From: Mariniradius saccharolyticus AK6
GTDB lineage: Bacteria; Bacteroidota; Bacteroidia; Cytophagales; Cyclobacteriaceae
Assembly (NCBI RefSeq): GCF_000330725.2
Contig: NZ_AMZY02000009.1
Coordinates: 248,001-312,000, forward strand
DNA length: 64,000 nucleotides
Reading direction: 5' to 3'
Shown: piece after piece, positions 1 to 7,393 of the stretch
How positions within the stretch are numbered: position 1 is the first letter of the stretch
Layout: the number at the start of each line of letters is the position of its first letter
The notes under the pieces: model-generated
Told to the model about the DNA's origin: nothing
What the model saw: the letters and a program-made list of their open reading frames with translations, nothing else
Database searches by the model: none
Position numbers and translations under genes: made by a program

Positions 1-151
1 TTGGATCCGGAAGTTGCTCTGGATCTAACTTGGTCTTCTCCTGGTCTTGTGCCATTTCAGTTGCCTGTGACAGTGCTGATTCCTGCGCGAAGACTGGACT
101 TGCAGCTAATCCTGCTGCGAAGATAATTCCGAAAAAGAGGTGCTTTTTCAT
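1..151 (-). CDS. Secreted protein, N-terminal part only (cut by window edge)
   Basis: Only the first 50 codons lie in the window; the gene continues past position 1. The ATG at 149-151 opens a Lys-Lys start followed by a hydrophobic stretch (LFFGIIFAAGLAASPVFA) and an Ala-x-Ala-like cleavage site before QES, so this is a typical Sec signal peptide and the product is exported. The visible mature part is polar and rich in Gln, Glu, Asp and Lys. No family can be named from this fragment. The small gene starting at 351 lies just upstream on the same strand with a 41-bp gap, so the two may be co-transcribed. Confidence 0.7.
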   Translation of the reverse strand, partial: MKKHLFFGIIFAAGLAASPVFAQESALSQATEMAQDQEKTKLDPEQLPDP

Positions 152-192
152 GGTTTTTGTTGGTTTAGGTTAGAAATTGTTTTTTGTTTATC

Positions 193-351
193 TCAGGGCA
201 CATACAGTCTGTGCTCTAATTCGAGTGCATAAAACTCGCTTTCCGCCTCAGGGCAATGCTCCCAATATTTGGTACTTACCTTTCCGTAAGCCAAGATCGA
301 AAGAATCATGATATGAAGTCCGAGGAGGAAAACCGTGAGTGTTTTTTTCAT
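193..351 (-). CDS. Small single-pass membrane or secreted protein, unknown
   Basis: A 52-codon frame begins MKKTLTVFLLGLHIMILSILAYG, a hydrophobic segment that could be a signal peptide or a membrane anchor, followed by about 30 polar residues containing one Cys and ending in YVP. I chose the ATG at 349-351 because it gives the Lys-Lys-hydrophobic start common to exported proteins; the frame stays open upstream to 447 and could start there or at an internal Met. No family recognised. It is followed on the same strand by the secreted protein at 1-151, so the pair may form a small operon. Short length and lack of a known family keep the confidence moderate. Confidence 0.5.
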   Translation of the reverse strand: MKKTLTVFLLGLHIMILSILAYGKVSTKYWEHCPEAESEFYALELEHRLYVP

Positions 352-599
352 GCCAAATAGGAATGCACGCACCATGCCGAAATCAAAAAGTGCCCAGAAA
401 CGCCAGAATTGGGGTTTTGGGTTTTTTCGCTTGTGGAAATCTTCCACATATGTGGAGTTTTACCACACCCCAATCGTAGAATAATGGGGTCGAAGGGTGC
501 TGGATTTTCTGCGAGAAATTTCCCAAATGATTTTCGCCCTTTCACAAAATATTGTTTAGACAGAACTTTTTTTACTTCAATTAACTTCTCAAAAAGCGC

Positions 600-607
600 T
601 ACCTTTG
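600..607 (+). promoter_or_regulatory. Bacteroidota-type -7 element upstream of purF
   Basis: TACCTTTG matches the TAnnTTTG consensus of the Bacteroidota primary sigma factor. It would place the transcript start near 613, about 20 nt before the ATG at 636. I see no clear TTTG -33 box at the usual spacing. Confidence 0.5.
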
Positions 608-635
608 TGCTCTCCAATATAACTTCACCACCCCC

Positions 636-2519
636 ATGAGTGACCAAATCAAACACGAATGTGGTATCGCGATGATCCGAATGAGGAAAAACCCTCAATA
701 CTTCATCGACAAATACGGTTCACCCCTCTATATTCCCAATAGGCTTTATGTGTTGATGCAGAAACAGATCAATCGTGGTCAGGATGGGGCTGGTGTGGCA
801 AACATCAAAATCAATACGAAGCCTGGGACAAGATATATTAGCCGTTATCGCTCTATTGAGCCCTCTGCGGTCAATGAAATTTTTGATAAAATCCAGAAGA
901 AATATAAAAAAGCCAAAAAGCAGGGAGGGGAAGATGCCATCTTGGACGCCGACTGGCTAAAGGAAAATATCGCGTTTACGGGAGAAGTTTGGTTGGGTCA
1001 TTTGCGGTATGGCACGCACGGCGAAAACAGCATCGAGACTTGCCATCCCTTTTTGAAACAAAACAACTGGCGAAGCCGGAACTTGGTCATGGCGGGCAAC
1101 TTCAACATGACCAACGTGGAGGAGTTGTTCAGCAAGCTCGTCCAACTCGGTCAGCACCCAAAGGAAAAAACGGATACCGTGACCGTCATGGAAAAAATCG
1201 GCCACTTCTTGGATGAGGAGAATCAGCGGCTTTTTGACAAATACAAACTGCATTACACCAACGAGCAGATTACCCATGTCATAGAAAACGAATTGGATGT
1301 CGCTCGGATTCTCCGCCGCTCTTGCCGGGATTTTGATGGGGGATATGCCATGGCAGGGATAATTGGGAACGGTTCCAGTTTCGTGGTCCGGGATCCATCG
1401 GGCATCAGGCCTGCATATTATTACGCCGACGAGGAAATCGTCGTCGTGGCGTCGGAAAAGCCGGCGATCAAATCCGCGTTCAACATAGACTACAAGCAAA
1501 TCAAGGAAATCCAGCCTGGCCACGCCTTGGTCATCAATAAGGACGGATCATTTGCGGAGCATGAAATCCTCCCCGCGAGAGAAAAGAAATCCTGCAGCTT
1601 CGAACGCATCTATTTTTCCCGAGGCACCGACCCTGATATCTATCGGGAGAGAAAATTACTCGGAAAGGCCTTGATCCCACAAGTGCTGAAGGCTATCGAT
1701 TTTGATTTGAAGAATACCGTTTTTTCCTATATACCCAACACCGCCGAGACAGCTTTTCTTGGAATGATTGAAGGGCTCGAAGATTACCTTTCAGCGAAGC
1801 GGAAAGAGGTGTTGTTGGACGGGAAACCTCATTTGGAAGACTTGGAAGCGCTTCTGAGTTTCAGGCCAAGAGTTGAGAAACTCGTCAGCAAGGACGTGAA
1901 GCTCAGGACATTCATCACCAATGACTCCGACCGTGATGCGATGGTGGCCAATGTATACGATACCACTTATGAAGTCGTACGCGCCGGAATCGACACTTTG
2001 GTGGTGATTGACGACAGCATCGTGAGGGGAACGACTTTGGAGAAAAGTATCTTGACAACACTCGATAAACTAAACCCCAAACGTATCATCATCGTGTCAT
2101 CTGCGCCTCAGATTCGCTTTCCGGATTGCTACGGCATTGACATGTCGAGGATGAAGGAGTTTGTGGCCTTCCGCGCCACGGTAGAGTTGTTGAAGGACCG
2201 GGGAATGTCTTACCTTTTGGAAAAGACCTATGACCAATGTACGTCTCAGCAGATTTTGACCGAAAACTATGTGAAAGCGATCTACGAACCTTTCACCGAC
2301 CAAGAGATTTCCGACAAAATCGCCGAAATCATTACCTCAGATGAAATCAAGGCTGAAGTGAAGGTTGTGTTCCAAACTGTCGAAAACCTTCACAAGTGTA
2401 TTCCAGACCATTTGGGCGACTGGTATTTTACGGGAGATTTTCCTACCTCGGGCGGAATGCGTGTCGTGAACAGGGCATTTGCAAACTATATGGAGGGCAA
2501 AGCCGTCAGGGCGTATTAG
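636..2519 (+). CDS. purF: Amidophosphoribosyltransferase, long Bacteroidota form
   Basis: Predicted to make 5-phosphoribosylamine from PRPP and glutamine, the first committed step of purine synthesis, in the cytoplasm. The N-terminal half is a class II glutamine amidotransferase domain: Cys9 in HECGIA would become the N-terminal nucleophile after removal of an eight-residue leader, and RGQDGAGV (about residues 48-55) and GHLRYGTHG are typical of the domain. The C-terminal half carries the PRPP-binding loop VVIDDSIVRGTT near residues 455-470. At 627 residues it is longer than the usual 470-500 residue PurF; extra sequence lies in both domains. Such long paralogs occur in Bacteroidota beside a standard PurF, so it could be a paralog with a related role. 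It stands alone, preceded by a TAnnTTTG promoter. Confidence 0.85.
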   Translation: MSDQIKHECGIAMIRMRKNPQYFIDKYGSPLYIPNRLYVLMQKQINRGQDGAGVANIKINTKPGTRYISRYRSIEPSAVNEIFDKIQKKYKKAKKQGGEDAILDADWLKENIAFTGEVWLGHLRYGTHGENSIETCHPFLKQNNWRSRNLVMAGNFNMTNVEELFSKLVQLGQHPKEKTDTVTVMEKIGHFLDEENQRLFDKYKLHYTNEQITHVIENELDVARILRRSCRDFDGGYAMAGIIGNGSSFVVRDPSGIRPAYYYADEEIVVVASEKPAIKSAFNIDYKQIKEIQPGHALVINKDGSFAEHEILPAREKKSCSFERIYFSRGTDPDIYRERKLLGKALIPQVLKAIDFDLKNTVFSYIPNTAETAFLGMIEGLEDYLSAKRKEVLLDGKPHLEDLEALLSFRPRVEKLVSKDVKLRTFITNDSDRDAMVANVYDTTYEVVRAGIDTLVVIDDSIVRGTTLEKSILTTLDKLNPKRIIIVSSAPQIRFPDCYGIDMSRMKEFVAFRATVELLKDRGMSYLLEKTYDQCTSQQILTENYVKAIYEPFTDQEISDKIAEIITSDEIKAEVKVVFQTVENLHKCIPDHLGDWYFTGDFPTSGGMRVVNRAFANYMEGKAVRAY

Positions 2520-2568
2520 GATAGCCTTTCACTTAGAAATTCAAAAAATCTTAAGGAATAGGTGGTAG

Positions 2569-2922
2569 CTATTGGAGACGGTTGACTACTTCCAGGAGCT
2601 CTTCAGGATTGATTGGCTTGGAAATAAACGCGTCGGCACCTGCGCCAATGGCTTTTGCCGCGGCTTCTTCCCCAAATCGGGTCATCAGCACGACCTTTGC
2701 CTTCGGACTTTTTTCCTTCAACAAAGTCAATACGTCCAGTCCATTCATGTCCGGCAATCTGTAGTCCAGGATTGCCAACTCGAAATGGTCGGCTTCCAAA
2801 ATCTGAAGCGCGTCTTTTCCGTTTTTTGCGTCTGAAACCTCAAAACCGTTCTTGTCGAGAAATTTTGAGATCAACTTGCTGAACACAATATCGTCTTCAA
2901 CGAGCAATAATTTTTTTCCCAT
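2569..2922 (-). CDS. Single-domain response regulator (CheY-like)
   Basis: A 117-residue receiver domain with no output domain. The N-terminal acidic pair is in LLVEDD, the phospho-acceptor Asp is in LAILDYRLPDMNG, the switch Thr is in VVLMTRFG, and the conserved Lys is in SKPINP; all key residues are present. I start it at the ATG at 2920-2922 (MGKKLLLVEDD) because that is the normal beginning of a receiver domain; an upstream in-frame Met at 2970 would add 16 residues unlike the family. No histidine kinase is adjacent, so the partner is encoded elsewhere. It is divergent from the M42 peptidase gene and shares with it an intergenic region holding two palindromes. Confidence 0.88.
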   Translation of the reverse strand: MGKKLLLVEDDIVFSKLISKFLDKNGFEVSDAKNGKDALQILEADHFELAILDYRLPDMNGLDVLTLLKEKSPKAKVVLMTRFGEEAAAKAIGAGADAFISKPINPEELLEVVNRLQ

Positions 2923-3009
2923 ATCTCTAATTGTAGGTTTCAAATTAACTATTTGTCCGAGTGCATTCAAGGAATAATTTCCGATTTATACCAATGGCGG
3001 ATAGCAGTG

Positions 3010-3066
3010 TTCAATATTCATTGAATATGTATTGGATTAAAATCCCGGTTTCAATATTCGTTGAAT
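3010..3066. promoter_or_regulatory. Two near-identical palindromes 40 bp apart, possible operator
   Basis: TTCAATATTCATTGAAT (3010-3026) and TTCAATATTCGTTGAAT (3050-3066) differ at one base and are spaced exactly 40 bp apart. The first has perfect arms TTCAAT/ATTGAA around ATTC. They lie between the divergent response-regulator and peptidase genes; the second overlaps TGAATTTG (3062-3069), one mismatch from a TAnnTTTG box reading towards the peptidase. A dimeric regulator binding twice is a reasonable guess; the regulator is unknown. Confidence 0.4.
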
Positions 3067-3111
3067 TTGAGCAAATTCGCAGGCTAGCTTGAAAAACCAA
3101 ACCCAAACGAT

Positions 3112-4164
3112 ATGGATGTCAATGTGACTTTGCTCAAACAAATCTGCGAAACGCCTGGCGCCCCGGGCTATGAAAAAAGAATCCGGGACCTTGTCGTTTC
3201 TTTGGTGACTCCCTTGGCAGACGAAGTCAAGGCCGACAATCTCGGCAACGTTATCGCCATCAAAAAAGCAAAGGAAAACCCAGAAGGCAAGCGGGTGATG
3301 GTCGCTGCCCATATGGATGAGATCGGATTTATTGTGACCCATATTGATGACAAAGGATTCGTACGGTTCCATACCTTGGGTGGTTTTGACCCAAAGACTT
3401 TGACGGCCCAGCGTGTGATTGTTCACGGAAAAAAAGACCTGATTGGCGTGATGGGCAGCAAGCCAATCCACGTGATGACGGCAGAGGAGAAAAACAAACT
3501 GCCGCAAACCACTGATTTCTTTATCGACTTGGGTATGACCAAGGAGGAGGTAGAAAAATACGTTACGGTCGGAGATCCCATTACCCGCGATCGCGAGTTG
3601 ATCGAAATGGGTAATTGTGTAAACTGCAAATCCATTGACAACCGCATTGCAGTATATATTTTGATCGAGACACTGAGGTTGCTGGAAAACCCGGCCTATG
3701 ATGTTTACGCTACATTTACCGTGCAGGAGGAGGTAGGACTTAGGGGCGCCAATGTGGCCGCCCATGGCATCAATCCTGATTTTGGGATTGCATTGGATAC
3801 CACGATTGCTTTTGATGTGCCTGGAGCACAGCCACATGAAAAAATCACCGAGTTGGGCAAAGGCACTGCAATAAAGATCATGGATGCGTCCACCATCTGC
3901 GACTACAGGATGGTAGCTTACATGAAAAAGACAGCCGACACCCATCAAATCAAATGGCAGCCCGAAATCCTTACTGCGGGCGGAACTGATACCGCTGGAG
4001 TACAACGTATGGGTAAGCAGGGCGCTATCGCTGGGGCGATCTCCATTCCGACCAGGCACCTGCACCAGGTCATTGAAATGGCACACAAGGAGGACATCAT
4101 CCATAGTGTCAGCCTACTCAAGGCCTGTTTGGAAGATTTTGGAAAGTATGACTGGTCCCATTAG
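3112..4164 (+). CDS. M42 family metallopeptidase (glutamyl/deblocking aminopeptidase type)
   Basis: A cytoplasmic dinuclear metal aminopeptidase predicted to trim short peptides. Metal and catalytic residues of the M42 family are visible: H67 and D69 in AAHMDEIG, D176 in KSIDNRIA, the E206-E207 pair in TVQEEVGLRGA, D229 in IALDTT, and H316/H318 in TRHLHQV near the C-terminus. The length of 350 residues is normal. The protein lacks a signal peptide. The ATG at 3112 gives MDVNVTLLKQICETPGAPGYE, the usual family start, where the ETPGAPGYE motif opens the domain. Two copies of a palindrome lie in the upstream region. The gene is followed after 60 bp by glutathione peroxidase on the same strand, possibly on one transcript. 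Confidence 0.92.
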   Translation: MDVNVTLLKQICETPGAPGYEKRIRDLVVSLVTPLADEVKADNLGNVIAIKKAKENPEGKRVMVAAHMDEIGFIVTHIDDKGFVRFHTLGGFDPKTLTAQRVIVHGKKDLIGVMGSKPIHVMTAEEKNKLPQTTDFFIDLGMTKEEVEKYVTVGDPITRDRELIEMGNCVNCKSIDNRIAVYILIETLRLLENPAYDVYATFTVQEEVGLRGANVAAHGINPDFGIALDTTIAFDVPGAQPHEKITELGKGTAIKIMDASTICDYRMVAYMKKTADTHQIKWQPEILTAGGTDTAGVQRMGKQGAIAGAISIPTRHLHQVIEMAHKEDIIHSVSLLKACLEDFGKYDWSH

Positions 4165-4224
4165 GAAACTTTTTCCCAGCTTATCCAAACATTTTCGGAT
4201 TCTAGAGACTTCATTAAAAAAACG

Positions 4225-4737
4225 ATGTCCATGCAATCATTTCACGATTTCTCTGCCAAGACACTTCAAGGAAAGGAAGTTTCCATGGCTGATTTTAAAG
4301 GGAAAAAAGTACTCGTCGTCAATACCGCGAGTAAATGCGGCCTGACCCCCCAATTTGAAGGTCTTGAAAAATTATACAAAAAGTACCAAGACAAGGGATT
4401 GGTGATCCTTGGTTTTCCCTGCAACCAATTTGGAAACCAAGAACCTGGTGATGAAAAATCCATTGCCCAAGGCTGCGTACTCAATTATGGTGTGACTTTT
4501 CCCATGTTTGCCAAGGTGGACGTCAATGGCGACAACGCTCATCCAATCTTTAAGTACTTGAAGAGTAAGTTACGCGGAATCTTTAGCTCCCGAATCAAAT
4601 GGAACTTCGCAAAGTTCCTAGTGGATGAAAAGGGAAGACCTGTGAAGAGATTTTCCCCTTGGACCAAACCTGAAAGTATCGATGGATATTTGGAAAAGGT
4701 CTTCCAAAAATCCTCCGAAAAAATCGCCGAAAAGTAG
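4225..4737 (+). CDS. Glutathione peroxidase family, Cys type
   Basis: Predicted cytoplasmic thiol peroxidase reducing hydrogen peroxide or lipid hydroperoxides. The peroxidatic Cys is C38 in NTASKCGLTPQ, so this is a cysteine and not a selenocysteine enzyme. The Gln of the active site lies in FPCNQFGNQEPG (Q68), and the Trp-Asn pair in IKWNFAKFLVDEKG. A second cysteine, C84 in QGCVLNYGVTFPMF, falls where thioredoxin-dependent members carry the resolving Cys, so thioredoxin rather than glutathione is the likely electron donor; this is inference. The 170-residue length is typical. The neighbouring convergent AlkB ends 11 bp away, which may reflect shared lipid or hydroperoxide chemistry or chance. 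Confidence 0.92.
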   Translation: MSMQSFHDFSAKTLQGKEVSMADFKGKKVLVVNTASKCGLTPQFEGLEKLYKKYQDKGLVILGFPCNQFGNQEPGDEKSIAQGCVLNYGVTFPMFAKVDVNGDNAHPIFKYLKSKLRGIFSSRIKWNFAKFLVDEKGRPVKRFSPWTKPESIDGYLEKVFQKSSEKIAEK

Positions 4738-4747
4738 TCTGGGAGCA

Positions 4748-5809
4748 TCAAACCTCCGCTATTCGCTGATTTTGCTCCAGCCTTTGATTGATCACCGCGA
4801 ACCAAAGCGGGGGAACCAAGGCCATAAGCATGCTGCCGGGATATCCCGTGGGCAGCTGTGGACTTTCGTCCATGTGGCGGAGAATTTGGTATTTACGCGA
4901 CGCGAGGTAGTGGTGGTCGCTATGTCTCGTCAATTCAAACAACACAATTCGCCCCATTTCATGGTCTGAATTCCATGAATGAATCGGTAAAACCCGCTCA
5001 AAATTCCCATTTGGAAGTTTTTTTCTACGGAGTCCATAATGCTCGATGTAATTGATGGTCTCCAGCAGTATTACGCCAATGAGCGCAACAGCCAAAGCGT
5101 AAGGCACGACGGTTAATCCGAAAATCAAACCAATCGTGGTTAAATAGGCGATTTGGTAAATCTGGAAACGCAGCATCTCATTTTGCCAGGACCAGAATTT
5201 TTGTCCTTTTCGTTCCAGAAGCTCCCCTTCTAACTTCCATGCGTTTATATATTGTCCGATAATCGACCGCAGGAAAAATGCGTAAACGGTTTCGTTTTTT
5301 CTTGCGGTTGCTGGGTCTTTGTCTGTCGACACGTGCTTGTGGTGGCCGCGATTATGCTCGATAAAAAAATGCTGGTAAAGTACGGGAAGCAGTCCCCATT
5401 TCGCCAACATTTGCTCCCAAGGATTTGAACGATGGCCGAGCTCATGCGCTACGTTGATACCAAGTGCGCCCAGTACGATCCCGATGCTGACCGTGAGCCC
5501 CACCACTTCCATTCCTGTTAGCCCTCCTTTTTGGATGACGCCAAAATATCCGGCCAGCAGCAAATAGCAGATCGGCGCACAGGCGTAGAGCAACACATCG
5601 TAAATCCGATTCTTTAATCTGGAAACTTCCTCCTCAGGACTTGGGTTTTTGGTCGAAGCGGGGAGAATCGCATCCAAAACAGGGAAAATACCAAATGCCA
5701 ATATCAAAGTGGCCCAAGACCATGCACCTTGCCATTCGAGCGCAAGCCAAGCCGAAAGAGGGATGGTGTAGGCTGTCAGATATTTGAGATCTTTTGCTTC
5801 GAAATTCAT
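4748..5809 (-). CDS. alkB: Alkane 1-monooxygenase (AlkB family)
   Basis: An integral-membrane non-haem di-iron enzyme that hydroxylates the terminal carbon of alkanes or fatty acyl chains. All histidine boxes are present: H122-E-L-G-H126, E-H152-NRG-H156-H157 and LTRH296-SDH299-H300, plus the AlkB-specific NYIEHYGLRR motif at about 253-262, which separates it from general fatty-acid desaturases. Several hydrophobic helices flank the boxes and the length of 353 residues is slightly shorter than classical AlkB (about 400). The natural electron donors would be a rubredoxin and its reductase, neither of which is adjacent. The start at 5809 is the first Met of the frame. Substrate cannot be read from the sequence. 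Confidence 0.93.
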   Translation of the reverse strand: MNFEAKDLKYLTAYTIPLSAWLALEWQGAWSWATLILAFGIFPVLDAILPASTKNPSPEEEVSRLKNRIYDVLLYACAPICYLLLAGYFGVIQKGGLTGMEVVGLTVSIGIVLGALGINVAHELGHRSNPWEQMLAKWGLLPVLYQHFFIEHNRGHHKHVSTDKDPATARKNETVYAFFLRSIIGQYINAWKLEGELLERKGQKFWSWQNEMLRFQIYQIAYLTTIGLIFGLTVVPYALAVALIGVILLETINYIEHYGLRRKKLPNGNFERVLPIHSWNSDHEMGRIVLFELTRHSDHHYLASRKYQILRHMDESPQLPTGYPGSMLMALVPPLWFAVINQRLEQNQRIAEV

Positions 5810-6019
5810 TTTCTAACCCAATGATTCAATCGAGAATTCTGTTCTTTTCTCAGCCTCAAGGTAGTCATTTGGCCCGTTTCATGCAATTGACCGATGATTT
5901 AACAAGAGGATGATACAAACTAGATCAAAGATTCGATTTTTTGATAGCTTGAAAAATTGCTAAATAGATATGATTCGCACGATCAGGGTGCCCTTTTTTT
6001 CCGGATGAAGATGTTTCCC

Positions 6020-6027
6020 TATCTTTG
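6020..6027 (+). promoter_or_regulatory. TAnnTTTG promoter element upstream of the 6050 lipoprotein
   Basis: TATCTTTG matches the Bacteroidota -7 consensus and lies 22 bp before the ATG at 6050. A T-rich run sits in the -33 region but without a clear TTTG. Confidence 0.45.
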
Positions 6028-6049
6028 ACTGCATTCAGTCTTTCAGTCG

Positions 6050-6766
6050 ATGAAATATTTTCCCGCATTTTGGGTTATTACGTTGTTCTTGTTTGCGTCC
6101 TGTTCCGATGATTCAGGGAATCCAAATACAGAAAACGATATTCCCTTTGTCACCGACCATTTTGCGGTAGATGCTGCCGGCAATACTTATCTTGCCGGTT
6201 TTGACCAAGTCAGCAGCAATAATCAAGACCCATTTATCCATAAGAAAAACTCCCGAGGCGAGACGCTTTGGAGGTTACGTTATGAAGAGACACCTGTGGA
6301 TGGCAGGGCCGTTTTGGTTGCCTGGAACGAGGGCAGGTTGTACGCTGTTATGACGGTCGATGGGGGTAGCGTCACCACCAATTCGATCACGCGGCATCAG
6401 GTGGTGCCGGGGGCATTTGAAGGTGTATTCCAAAGTGGATATGGAGTCGGTGGCGGGCCGAGGGTGAGTTTGGTCATGGAAATAGATACCGAAACAGGCA
6501 AGATCAAAAAGGGCACCTTTATCACGGCCCGTCTTACCGATGGCAATACCAATGCCCTGCTGGTACCGCAGATCGGATTTTCAAACGGCAGGATCGTGCT
6601 GCGGGCAGTCGCGGCTGCTTGGCCTCCTGGTGCGGGAACTTCCTATGTACGGTTTCCAAATATCAGTGATGCGGATCGGATTGAGGATGCGTTTTGGTTG
6701 CGCTATGAAATGGAACTGGATTTTTCGCGGATCAGCAAGGCTGATCTGCTGCAATCCACGTTTTGA
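6050..6766 (+). CDS. Hypothetical lipoprotein
   Basis: A 238-residue protein with a lipoprotein signal: MKYFPAFWVITLFLFASC, where the Cys at residue 18 would be lipidated, followed by Ser-Asp-Asp-Ser. The rest is beta-rich by appearance (alternating hydrophobic and polar residues with many Gly, Asp and Asn) and contains phrases such as AVDAAGNTYLAGFDQ and RGETLWRLRYEE that recall beta-propeller or NHL-like repeats, but I see too few repeats for a full propeller. No family named with confidence. The short length compared with propeller lipoproteins could mean that only part of a domain remains. A DoxX gene follows after 81 bp on the same strand. Confidence 0.65.
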   Translation: MKYFPAFWVITLFLFASCSDDSGNPNTENDIPFVTDHFAVDAAGNTYLAGFDQVSSNNQDPFIHKKNSRGETLWRLRYEETPVDGRAVLVAWNEGRLYAVMTVDGGSVTTNSITRHQVVPGAFEGVFQSGYGVGGGPRVSLVMEIDTETGKIKKGTFITARLTDGNTNALLVPQIGFSNGRIVLRAVAAAWPPGAGTSYVRFPNISDADRIEDAFWLRYEMELDFSRISKADLLQSTF

Positions 6767-6847
6767 TTTCGGGAAAAGACCAGGCGTCAATAGCCCCGAT
6801 TTGACCATATTTTCCGATTAGTTTTTTGTTAAAAAGCCAAATTGGCA

Positions 6848-7285
6848 ATGAAGAATTTTATTGATTGGTTGCTTTCAAGAAACACCAATTCCGAAAGGCT
6901 ATCTGATTTCGGAAAGGTTTTGTTGCGCGTCGGCGTGGCTTTGCCGATGAGCATTCGACACGGATGGCCTACGCTTGCCAATTGGTGGAGGGGGGAAATC
7001 AGCTATCCCGATCCTTTGGGTTTGGGCCAGAACCTGACTATGGTGATGATGGGAAGTTTGGAGGCAGTAGCCACGCTGATGATTGTGGTCGGGATTTTGG
7101 CCAGGCCGGCGTCGCTGATGCTTGCGGTTGGCTTCTCCGTTGCGGTGTTGGTCGTGCACGGCGCAGATGATTTCGGGACCAAGGAGCTGCCCTACCTGTA
7201 CATGGTGGCCTATTGGGCGATTTTCCTGATTGGGCCAGGGAGGTTTTCCGTGGATTTTTGGCTTTTTGGTAAAAAGGCGGATTGA
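6848..7285 (+). CDS. DoxX family inner-membrane protein
   Basis: A 145-residue membrane protein with four predicted hydrophobic segments, including LTMVMMGSLEAVATLMIVVGIL, LMLAVGFSVAVLVVHG and YMVAYWAIFLIGPG. The pattern LLRVGVALPMSIRHGWPTL followed by the GSLE...GILARPAS stretch and a terminal LIGPGRFSVDFWLF matches the DoxX/DoxD-like family, small quinone-linked or redox-stress membrane proteins whose role is poorly defined. I chose ATG 6848 (MKNFIDWL); a TTG two codons earlier is possible. It may be co-transcribed with the preceding lipoprotein. Confidence 0.85.
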   Translation: MKNFIDWLLSRNTNSERLSDFGKVLLRVGVALPMSIRHGWPTLANWWRGEISYPDPLGLGQNLTMVMMGSLEAVATLMIVVGILARPASLMLAVGFSVAVLVVHGADDFGTKELPYLYMVAYWAIFLIGPGRFSVDFWLFGKKAD

Positions 7286-7393
7286 AGTATCTCTTAACAA
7301 AATCCCGACATTCTCCGTCATCGATTTTTTATTCCAGACATTTTGAGGTTTTTTTATAGGGTGATGGTGCGTCATTTTTAAAAAGAACAACTC

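Noticed and set aside
3037..4104. 355-codon open frame on the minus strand opposite the M42 peptidase
   Set aside because: The plus-strand peptidase has all catalytic motifs; the minus-strand protein has no family features and is a shadow of its codon use.
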